This document shows, in pieces, positions 8,754-15,449 of a stretch of 64,000 bases of DNA (the stretch's first letter is position 1; each line of letters opens with the position of its first letter). The stretch is from an uncultured Bacteroidales bacterium (GTDB lineage Bacteria; Bacteroidota; Bacteroidia; Bacteroidales; Paludibacteraceae): positions 29,814 to 93,813 of the forward strand of contig CADAZU010000008.1 in the NCBI GenBank assembly GCA_902792535.1, in the 5' to 3' direction. The position numbers and the translations under genes were made by a program. The notes beneath the pieces were generated by a model, which worked only from the letters and a program-made list of their open reading frames with translations, did not search any database and was not told the origin of the DNA.

Positions 8754-10430
8754 TCAACTATTCACCGTATAGAGGAAACGCTTGATGGATTTCTTCGGCG
8801 TTTTCTCGAACTCATGCGGATAGAGTTTGACCAGCGCGACCTGTTCGTAGGCAGCCAGTTCGGAGTTCACCTGCTTGCGGGCGTCCTCCATCGCTTCATC
8901 CAGTTGTTCGGGCGTCAGACCGCTGGAGTCCACTTCGTTGTAGTCCGGGCACACCAGAGCCACCAGACGGTTGTCCTCCTGCTGCAATACCAGCGACTCC
9001 AGCACGTAAGGCATGTTGTTGATCTTCGCCTCGATCTCCTCGGGGTAGATATTCTGTCCCGAAGGACCCAGCAGCATCGTCTTGCAACGGCCTTTGATGA
9101 ACAGGAATCCGTCTTCGTCCAGCATTCCCAGGTCGCCGGTACGAAGCCATCCGTCTTTGGTGAAAGCCTCTTTGGTCGCCTGCGGGTTCTTGTAATAGCC
9201 CTGCATGGTGTTCTCGCCGCGAACGACCACTTCGCCTATTCCTTCTTCGTTCGGATCAAGGATCTTCACCTCCATGATACCCTTCAGCGGACGACCGCAG
9301 GAGTATATCTTCGGACCTTCGTTTATCGGCGTGTAGCAGATCAGCGGAGCGCACTCCGTCATGCCGTAACCCACCGAAACGGGGAATTTGATACGATGCA
9401 GGAATGCCTCCACTTCGGGGTTCAGCGGCGCGCCGCCGATGATCATCTGGCTGAACTCGCCTCCGAAAGCCTGAACAAGCTGTTCGCGGATCTTCGAGCA
9501 TACCACCTCGTCCAGGAACGGCACTTTGAGCACCCAGCTTACGGGCGGTTTCTGAATCTGCGGAACGATCATCTTCTTGTATATCTTCTCCAGAATCAAC
9601 GGCACAGACAGGATGACGGTCGGTTTGACCTCCGCAAACGCCTTCAGCAGGATCTTCGGACTCGGCGTACGACCGACGAGCCATGTGTGTCCGCCGGCTG
9701 CCAGACAAGAGAGGAAATCGAATGCACATCCATAGGCGTGCGCCAGCGGTAGGAAGGTCACAAAACGAGAACCCTTGTACGCGATTCCGCTCTCCAAGCC
9801 GTAACGCACATTACCCGCCAGACCGTTCAGCGGCATGATCACGCCTTTGCTGAAACCCGTTGTGCCGGAGGTATAGTTGATCGAACCGATCTCCTTGTTG
9901 CTCCGTTCGTCGTAGTGTACATCCTTCGCCCAGTAGCCGTCCGGATGTTTCTCTTTGTATTTCTGCGCGATAGCGTCGTAGTTGATCTTCTTCGGATCCA
10001 ACGCCAGCGAAATCGGGTGCCAGTCATTCAGACTGACCGCCGCCAGAACCTTCGGAATCTGGTCCAGATCTATTCCCTCCCAGTTGATGTCGCTGATGAA
10101 CAGCAGCTTCGAACCGGAGTGGTTGATAATATGGATCGCGTCGTTTGCGCGGAAATCCTGCAATATAGGAACGATGATCGCGCCGTACGTAACGGTCGCC
10201 AGATAGACGGCAACCCAGTTGCTGTTATTGCGTCCCATCACGGCGATCTTGTCGTTCTTTTGGATGCCGCATTCCTCGAACAGGATATGCAGTTTCTCTA
10301 TGTTGATAGCCAGCTGACCATAAGTCAAGGTCACATCCGATCCGTAGTCGGTCACGGCGGGCGACTCCCAGTTCTCGCGGAAGGAGCGCTCGTACATCTT
10401 GACGAAATTGTATTTTTCTTCGGTCATCAT
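8754..10430 (-). CDS. AMP-binding acyl-CoA synthetase (long-chain fatty acid-CoA ligase type)
   Basis: Activates a fatty acid via an acyl-adenylate and transfers it to CoA. The adenylation motifs are present: NYTSGTTGFSKGV (A3), VGYGMTECAPLI (A5), GWLRTGDLGMLDEDGFLFIKGRCK (A7/A8), and a C-terminal Lys in KTPKKSIKRFLY. I chose ATG 10430 (MMTEEKYNFV) because the sequence upstream is a TTAAACGATTAAATG-type repeat rather than conserved coding sequence. The gene lies 3 bases from coaX and downstream of a small membrane protein gene, in the same operon. A second, different acyl-CoA ligase is at 52315. Substrate chain length cannot be read from sequence. Confidence 0.88.
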   Translation of the reverse strand: MMTEEKYNFVKMYERSFRENWESPAVTDYGSDVTLTYGQLAINIEKLHILFEECGIQKNDKIAVMGRNNSNWVAVYLATVTYGAIIVPILQDFRANDAIHIINHSGSKLLFISDINWEGIDLDQIPKVLAAVSLNDWHPISLALDPKKINYDAIAQKYKEKHPDGYWAKDVHYDERSNKEIGSINYTSGTTGFSKGVIMPLNGLAGNVRYGLESGIAYKGSRFVTFLPLAHAYGCAFDFLSCLAAGGHTWLVGRTPSPKILLKAFAEVKPTVILSVPLILEKIYKKMIVPQIQKPPVSWVLKVPFLDEVVCSKIREQLVQAFGGEFSQMIIGGAPLNPEVEAFLHRIKFPVSVGYGMTECAPLICYTPINEGPKIYSCGRPLKGIMEVKILDPNEEGIGEVVVRGENTMQGYYKNPQATKEAFTKDGWLRTGDLGMLDEDGFLFIKGRCKTMLLGPSGQNIYPEEIEAKINNMPYVLESLVLQQEDNRLVALVCPDYNEVDSSGLTPEQLDEAMEDARKQVNSELAAYEQVALVKLYPHEFEKTPKKSIKRFLYTVNS

Positions 10431-10476
10431 AACGATTAAACGATTAAATGATAAACGATTAAATGAGTGACGTGAG
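10430..10476. repeat. Junction repeat tract (ATTAAACG units)
   Basis: Three to four copies of AACGATTAAA(TG) between the ligase gene and the small membrane protein gene. It has the same placement logic as the AATTGA tracts elsewhere, but a different unit. Confidence 0.7.
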
Positions 10477-10487
10477 TACACTTGTAA

Positions 10488-10910
10488 TTACATATCCACG
10501 GTCACGGGAATCGGGGTTTCCACTTTGGATGCCGAGCCGGACGAGTAGATACTATCGACAATAAACTGGCTGTTGCCTCTCCACGGCAGCGTACCGAGAT
10601 AGCGTTTCCAATGGAGTTTGACACCCGTGTTCGAACCCTCCTCGATCTTGCGGGCGATACGCTCGTCCTCAACCGAGAATTTAAACTCGTTCGACTGGAT
10701 AGCGCCTTGGTTCTTGGACGATTTCAGACCCGTCTGGATCATCTTGCCCTCATAAGTCTTAAACAGAAAACCCTCCTTCTGGAAATAATTGATGTCTCCC
10801 TCGTTCACGCCCTCGCTATAGACGAAGCAGAACTTGAAGAAGATAAATCCCGCCAATGCCAGAACCGCAATCAGCGATGTCCATGTAATCACTTTACCTG
10901 TAGTACTCAT
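10488..10910 (-). CDS. Small single-span membrane protein, conserved in Bacteroidales
   Basis: A 140-residue protein with one N-terminal transmembrane segment (about residues 9-29, TSLIAVLALAGFIFFKFCFVY). A mixed soluble domain follows (GDINYFQKEGFLFKTYEGKMIQTG). I recognise the pattern as a conserved small Bacteroidetes protein of unknown function; similar proteins are sometimes mislabelled as a dehydrogenase, which nothing in the sequence supports. It is the first gene of the minus-strand operon that runs through the acyl-CoA ligase and CoaX to FabG. Confidence 0.75.
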   Translation of the reverse strand: MSTTGKVITWTSLIAVLALAGFIFFKFCFVYSEGVNEGDINYFQKEGFLFKTYEGKMIQTGLKSSKNQGAIQSNEFKFSVEDERIARKIEEGSNTGVKLHWKRYLGTLPWRGNSQFIVDSIYSSGSASKVETPIPVTVDM

Positions 10911-10949
10911 ATCTGTTTATATTTTAATTCTCAATTCGAAAAGCGGCTG

Positions 10950-10957
10950 CAAAGGTA
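10950..10957 (-). promoter_or_regulatory. Promoter of the envelope/cofactor operon
   Basis: Minus-strand TACCTTTG followed by CAGCC, about 40 bases upstream of the small membrane protein gene. It is the strongest -7 match for the minus-strand genes between 10910 and 3875. Confidence 0.75.
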
Positions 10958-11061
10958 CAACTTTTTTTTGACATACGCAAGCGCACGCGCGTTTTTTCAT
11001 TATTTTTTTGTTTTACTGCCAAATTTTCAATTCTTAATTTTCAATTCTCAATTATTTTTTG

Positions 11062-11069
11062 TACCTTTG
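11062..11069 (+). promoter_or_regulatory. Promoter of the ion channel gene
   Basis: TACCTTTG followed by CGCCCC, 42 bases upstream of the channel start. The -33 region is AT-rich and made of AATTCTCAATT repeats. Confidence 0.7.
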
Positions 11070-11110
11070 CGCCCCGAAAAGTTATTACTTCCCGCAAACC
11101 ACCATTTTTA

Positions 11111-11902
11111 ATGCGTATGAGACAATCTTTGAAGAAGTTTTTTCTGAATGACAACTGGATTATGGCGGTCATTCTTCTGAATGCCGGTATTATCTATTTG
11201 CAAGTCAGCGGATACGAGAACACCTTGCTAAATATACTGGACTCGGCATGCACGGTCATTTTTATCATTGAGATGTGCGTGAAAATAAACGAATATACGC
11301 TGCGCGGATATTGGTCTAGTTTCTGGAACCGGATGGACTGTATATTGGTGATCTTATCCATCCCCTCGCTTCTCAATCTTTTTATACCGACGATGGCGAG
11401 CAACCTCTCCGTTCTGTTGCTTCTCAGGACTCTGCGCGTTCTTCGTTTTTTCCGTATTATGCGCCTCTTCCCGAATTTCGCAAAGGTCGTTACCGGCTTC
11501 AAAATAGCGATGCGGCAGTCGTATGGTGTCTTGCTGAGTTTTTTTGTGATTATTGTGGTCTTTGGTTTGCTGAATTGCAGCCTTTTCAGAGAGGCGGATC
11601 CGGCGCATTTCTGCACGCCTTTGCGCTCGATCTATTCGGTCTTCCAGATCTGCACGATTGAGGGCTGGTATGAAATACCAAATGCCGTTGCGGCGTATTA
11701 CGGAGATTCGACTGTGATTGCGCATTTTATCCGGATTTACTTCACTTTCCTGCTCTTGATGGGAGGAATTATCGGAATGTCGTTTATCAATTCGATTTTT
11801 GTGGATGCGATGGTTTCCGACAACAATAATGACCTCGAAAAGCAGATCAAATCTCTCCAGAAAAGTGTCGATGAACTCAAATCCCTCCTGGAAAAGAAAT
11901 AA
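11111..11902 (+). CDS. Voltage-gated cation channel of the bacterial sodium-channel type
   Basis: A 263-residue, single-domain six-helix channel. S1-S3 are at roughly 15-100. S4 is a clear voltage sensor with arginines every third position (LLRTLRVLRFFRIMRLF, about 105-121). S5 follows, then a pore loop with the filter TIEGWYEI, comparable to TLESW of NaChBac-type channels. S6 is LLLMGGIIGMSFINSIFVDAMV. The C-terminus is an acidic neck and a coiled coil (LEKQIKSLQKSVDELKSLLEKK), the usual tetramerisation device. I infer a homotetramer in the inner membrane. The Gly instead of Ser after the filter Glu makes the Na/Ca selectivity uncertain. It appears to be a single-gene unit with its own promoter. 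Confidence 0.85.
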   Translation: MRMRQSLKKFFLNDNWIMAVILLNAGIIYLQVSGYENTLLNILDSACTVIFIIEMCVKINEYTLRGYWSSFWNRMDCILVILSIPSLLNLFIPTMASNLSVLLLLRTLRVLRFFRIMRLFPNFAKVVTGFKIAMRQSYGVLLSFFVIIVVFGLLNCSLFREADPAHFCTPLRSIYSVFQICTIEGWYEIPNAVAAYYGDSTVIAHFIRIYFTFLLLMGGIIGMSFINSIFVDAMVSDNNNDLEKQIKSLQKSVDELKSLLEKK

Positions 11903-12078
11903 ACCCGTTTTGTTGACTTTGGACACGGCTTTGCCGTCCTCTCTCTGCATTTCTCGCGCATCTTGCGCGAGCCTTATGTTGTTCCTTTCGTCTTTTTCTT
12001 CTTGGTAGTTTCAGGGCGATGCCATCGCCCGCCCTTTCGTTTTTTTTCAAAAAATTTGCATATGTCAAATATTTTTTG
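11903..12078. other. Spacer with three short hairpins
   Basis: No gene seen. It holds an imperfect GGAC..GGC-TTT-GCCGTCC hairpin (11921-11939), a perfect CTCGCGCA-TCT-TGCGCGAG (11953-11971) and GGGCGAT-GCC-ATCGCCC (12014-12030). The last two have 3-base loops. They may terminate the channel transcript, although no strong T-run follows the first two. Confidence 0.6.
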
Positions 12079-12086
12079 TACCTTTG
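12079..12086 (+). promoter_or_regulatory. Promoter in front of the 10-base array and small-family gene
   Basis: TACCTTTG followed by CACC, with TTTG at 12055-12058, 20 bases upstream. The extended match includes TTTGCATATGTC in the -33 region. Confidence 0.75.
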
Positions 12087-12100
12087 CACCGATTTTGACC

Positions 12101-12190
12101 CCACCTAGTTTGACCTAGTCCGACCTAGTTCGACCTAGTTTGACCTAGTTTGACCTAGTCCGACCTAGGTAAACCTAGTCCGACCTAGTC
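12101..12190. repeat. Nine-copy 10-base tandem array (YGACCTAGTY)
   Basis: Nine consecutive units of exactly 10 bases built on ACCTAG. Most read TGACCTAGTC or CGACCTAGTT, and one contains the palindrome ACCTAGGT. It lies in the leader between the promoter at 12079 and the gene at 12298. After it, AATAAGCC / AATAAGG / CATAAGG motifs recur. Confidence 0.9.
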
Positions 12191-12297
12191 CGAATAAGCC
12201 CTAAATAAGGCCTGCATAAGGGTACCTTCGTGGGTGTCCTAGACTTTGTTAATTGATACTACGACACAATAGACTGAAACACAGCACATTACGCACC

Positions 12298-12969
12298 ATG
12301 TCAATGCACTTGAAAACCATAGTGATTAACCGTTTGAAATGGGATGGATTCGATTTTGTCTCACTTCCGCGGTCTGCCACGCCTCACAAACGGGGTGTGT
12401 ACTACTTTCATGCCTGCGTGGGAGTGAAAGCCTTGTGGGGTGCCATGGACACACGAAAAGAAGGTCAACACTACAAGAAACGCATCGTCGTCCGCCCTTC
12501 GCGCTTTCGTGACGGACTCTTCGAACTCTACACGTACCATTTCCCGACCCATTGGTCCAAAGCCTGTGTCGCCAACCGTGAGTTGATCAAAGAAGCCCAA
12601 CGTCTGGCGCACGCCATCGAGCACGACCATTCCTTGGAGGCACTCACTTGGCGCGTGCGCTTCTTCAACCATTATTTCACGGTCGTCAAAGGCGGCGCGA
12701 AGCCCGAAGAAGGCATGAAACGCTATGCCCGTTTCTACCAATATACATACGTCTCGATCTACCGCCAACTCCAAGCCGAGCGCAAGAAAGCCGCCGAACC
12801 GGAACCCGTCTCATTTGAGCCCGTCTCCTCGGATCAGCCCTTCCGTCTCCGGCAACACACCTTCAAAACCGCCTCAAACACGGTTCTGAATGCCTTTTTC
12901 CACCCAAACAACACCTTTTCCAACCCCAATGAGCGCTCTTGGAAAGCCAATTTACCGCCTCCGATATAA
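12298..12969 (+). CDS. Accessory protein of a recurrent small-protein family
   Basis: A 223-residue protein of unknown function. I chose ATG 12298 (MSMHLKTIV) over an upstream TTG because the leader is repetitive. Residues about 110-180 (NRELIKEAQRLAHAIEHD..LEALTW) resemble the C-terminal half of the protein at 31561 (NRWRQACQQAYAELHDDTLRADW), including the spacing to a Tyr/Arg-rich helix ending in a Y-x-x-L motif. The last 45 residues are Asn/Pro-rich and look poorly structured. No signal peptide or enzymatic motif is visible. The long repetitive leader with its own promoter suggests separate regulation. Confidence 0.7.
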   Translation: MSMHLKTIVINRLKWDGFDFVSLPRSATPHKRGVYYFHACVGVKALWGAMDTRKEGQHYKKRIVVRPSRFRDGLFELYTYHFPTHWSKACVANRELIKEAQRLAHAIEHDHSLEALTWRVRFFNHYFTVVKGGAKPEEGMKRYARFYQYTYVSIYRQLQAERKKAAEPEPVSFEPVSSDQPFRLRQHTFKTASNTVLNAFFHPNNTFSNPNERSWKANLPPPI

Positions 12970-13009
12970 AAAATCGCACAAAATTCTTGCATATATCAAA
13001 TATTTTTTG

Positions 13010-13017
13010 TAATTTTG
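13010..13017 (+). promoter_or_regulatory. rho promoter
   Basis: TAATTTTG, with TTG at 12987-12989, 20 bases upstream. It leaves an untranslated leader of about 80 bases before the rho ATG, a usual place for Rho autoregulation (inference). Confidence 0.75.
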
Positions 13018-13104
13018 CAGCGGATTTCAGTAGAAGGATCTTTCTGCCGGATAATTTCCAAAGATTTACATTACTTATTTCCAAGCACATACATTATATT
13101 ATTT

Positions 13105-14952
13105 ATGCAATACGAATTACAAAAACTCGAGCGGATGACGCTCGAACAAGTGCGTGAGATTGCCGTCGAAATGGGTCTGAATCCCCGTCGCAGCCAGTCT
13201 ATACGCGAGATCAGTTATGCTATTTTGGACGCCCAGGCGGACCAGCGCGCCGCAGATGTGCAGGCGAAAGAAGACGCCCGTGCGGCAGCCGGTCAGGCGC
13301 CCAAACGCGAACGCACCCGGGGCGTGAAGAAAACAGCAAAGAAAGTGAACACATCCGGTCTGAAGAGCGAGCACGTGGTAGCCACCGTGGGTACCGAGAA
13401 AGAGCAGTTGGCGCAGATGGAAGAGCAGATTGCAGCGGACGGACATCGTCCGAACAAGACCGTTCAGGCGGCAAAGCCGTTAGTTGCTGTTACCCTTCCG
13501 CCGGTAGAGGAAAGCAAAGAGCCGAAAGAGGTAGCTCCGGAGGTTCCTGCTGCGACCGAAGAGACGAAAGAAGAGGCTCCTGCTGCTCCGAAGAAGAAAC
13601 GCGGACGTCCGAAAAAGAGTGAGACTCCCGTAGAGGAAGCACAAACTACACCCAAACTCCCCGCAAAAGAGGAGAAATCCGATGAAAAGCCGAAAGAGGA
13701 GAAGCCCAAAGAGGAGCAACCCAAAGAGGAGAAATCGGAGAAACAAGAGCAACCCAAAGAGGAGAAATCGGAGAAACAGGAGAAGCCGAAGAAACAGGAG
13801 AAGCCGGAGAGACCGGCTATGCCGGATTTAGGAGAGAACGTGATTGCGATGGGTACATTGGAATGCACGCCGGACGGTTACGGATTCCTCCGCTCCGCCG
13901 ACTACAACTACCTGCCGAGCCCGGACGACGTCTATGTCAGCAAAGACCAGATGCGCCAGTACGGTCTCAAACCCGGCGACACCGTGGAGTGCTCCATCCG
14001 TTTGAACCCGCAGCCGGAGAAATTCTTCCCGATGGACAAGATCATCCGCATCAACGGTCTGAACCCTGAGTTGGCGAAAAAACGTGTGGCGTTTGAGAAC
14101 CTCACCCCGCTCTTCCCTGACCAGAAATTCAAACTCTGCACGGGTCATAACGACTCGCTTAGCGTGCGCATGATCGACCTCTTCTCGCCGATCGGTAAAG
14201 GTCAGCGCGGACTGATCGTTGCGCAACCGAAGACCGGTAAGACGGTGTTACTCAAAGAGTTAGCCAATGCTATTTTGAAGAATAATCCGGAGGTTTATAT
14301 GATCGTTCTGCTGATCGACGAGCGTCCGGAAGAGGTGACCGACATGGCGCGCAGCGTGGATGCCGAAGTGATCGCTTCGACCTTCGACGAGCCGGCAGAG
14401 AACCATGTCCGCGTGGCGAATATCGTGCATGAGAAAGCGAAGAGACTGGTGGAAAGCGGTCACGATGTTGTGATCCTTTTGGATTCGATCACGCGTCTGG
14501 CACGCGCATACAACACGGTTGCTCCTTCGAGCGGCAAAGTGCTGTCCGGCGGTGTCGAAGCGCAGGCTTTGCACAAACCCAAACGCTTCTTCGGCGCGGC
14601 TCGTAACATCGAGAACGGCGGTAGTCTGACGATCATCGCAACGGCTCTGACCGAGACCGGAAGCAAGATGGACGACCTGATCTTCGAGGAGTTCAAGGGA
14701 ACAGGAAACATGGAGTTGCAGCTTGACCGCAAGCTGGCGAACCGCCGCATCTTCCCTGCTGTCGACATCCCTGCTTCGAGCACCCGCCGCGACGACCTGC
14801 TGCTTCCGGCAGACGTGCTGAGCCGCATGTGGCAGATCCGTAAGATGCTGAGCGACATGAGTGGTCAGGAAGCCATGGAGAAGCTCAAAGCATACATGGA
14901 GCGCACCGAGGACAACGACGAGTTCCTGCTCGCTGTCAACGGAGCGAGATAA
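13105..14952 (+). CDS. rho: Transcription termination factor Rho
   Basis: Hexameric RNA-dependent ATPase that terminates transcription. From ATG 13105 ([20 protein letters not shown], the Rho N-terminal helix bundle) the protein has 615 residues, longer than E. coli Rho. Residues about 50-245 are a Lys/Glu/Pro-rich, probably disordered insertion with repeated KEEKPKEEQ-type units. The RNA-binding cold-shock-like domain follows ([15 protein letters not shown]). The ATPase core has Walker A AQPKTGKT near 372-382, Walker [10 protein letters not shown] near 453-461, and [10 protein letters not shown] large charged insertion is common in Bacteroidetes Rho; the repeat content here is marked. An upstream in-frame start at 13015 would lie inside the promoter and is rejected. 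Confidence 0.95.
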   Translation: MQYELQKLERMTLEQVREIAVEMGLNPRRSQSIREISYAILDAQADQRAADVQAKEDARAAAGQAPKRERTRGVKKTAKKVNTSGLKSEHVVATVGTEKEQLAQMEEQIAADGHRPNKTVQAAKPLVAVTLPPVEESKEPKEVAPEVPAATEETKEEAPAAPKKKRGRPKKSETPVEEAQTTPKLPAKEEKSDEKPKEEKPKEEQPKEEKSEKQEQPKEEKSEKQEKPKKQEKPERPAMPDLGENVIAMGTLECTPDGYGFLRSADYNYLPSPDDVYVSKDQMRQYGLKPGDTVECSIRLNPQPEKFFPMDKIIRINGLNPELAKKRVAFENLTPLFPDQKFKLCTGHNDSLSVRMIDLFSPIGKGQRGLIVAQPKTGKTVLLKELANAILKNNPEVYMIVLLIDERPEEVTDMARSVDAEVIASTFDEPAENHVRVANIVHEKAKRLVESGHDVVILLDSITRLARAYNTVAPSSGKVLSGGVEAQALHKPKRFFGAARNIENGGSLTIIATALTETGSKMDDLIFEEFKGTGNMELQLDRKLANRRIFPAVDIPASSTRRDDLLLPADVLSRMWQIRKMLSDMSGQEAMEKLKAYMERTEDNDEFLLAVNGAR

Positions 14953-14996
14953 ATGTACAATGTACAAAATTGACAATTGATAATTGAGAATTGAAG
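14953..14996. repeat. Junction repeat tract rho-aroQ (ATGTACAA and AATTGACAATTGA units)
   Basis: AATGTACAATGTACAA followed by AATTGACAATTGATAATTGAGAATTGAAG. The final TTG of this tract is the aroQ start codon. Confidence 0.8.
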
Positions 14997-15440
14997 ATTC
15001 TTATTATAAACGGTCCGAACTTGAATCGTCTGGGAATTCGGAAGCCTGAGATCTACGGTTCCAAGACGATGGCACAGATTTTGTTGGACATCCAGCGGAA
15101 ATGGCAGGATGTGCATTTTGTGTACCGTCAGTCGAACCACGAAGGGGATCTGATTGACTGGATACAGGAGCCTTCAGCCGATAGCCTTCAGCCGTCAGAT
15201 GTGGCAGGTATCGTGCTGAACGCGGGCGGGTACAGCCACACGAGCGTGGCACTACGCGACGCTGTGGAGGAATGCGAAGTGCCGGTGGTGGAAGTGCATA
15301 TAAGCGACATCTCCCAACGCGAACCGTTCAGACGGACCAGCCTCCTCACGGACGTGTGCGCGCATAGTATAATAGGAAAAGGAACAGACGGCTACCAAGA
15401 AGCCGTAGAGTGGCTATTACTCACCCGGAAAAAGCAATAA
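14991..15440 (+). CDS. aroQ: 3-dehydroquinate dehydratase, type II
   Basis: Third step of the shikimate pathway: dehydration of 3-dehydroquinate. The N-terminus KILIINGPNLNRLGIRKPEIYG matches the family, so the start must be TTG 14991, which belongs to the AATTGAGAATTGA tract; there is no ATG. The active-site Tyr is in EIYG, and QSNHEGDLIDWIQE, the substrate loop NAGGYSHTSVALRDA and EVHISDISQREPFR are all intact. Between WIQE and AGIVLNAGG, where the family normally has a short turn, are extra residues (PSADSLQPSDV) encoded by a CAGCCGTCAG-type repeat. The length of 149 residues is therefore slightly above the usual. Confidence 0.93.
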   Translation: MKILIINGPNLNRLGIRKPEIYGSKTMAQILLDIQRKWQDVHFVYRQSNHEGDLIDWIQEPSADSLQPSDVAGIVLNAGGYSHTSVALRDAVEECEVPVVEVHISDISQREPFRRTSLLTDVCAHSIIGKGTDGYQEAVEWLLLTRKKQ

Positions 15441-15449
15441 CCCAAGAAA

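Noticed and set aside
12101-12190. Possible CRISPR array
   Set aside because: The 10-base units are contiguous with no unique spacers, and no cas genes are in the window.
13015-13104. N-terminally extended Rho start upstream of 13105
   Set aside because: The extension would begin within or at the promoter and has no Rho-like sequence.
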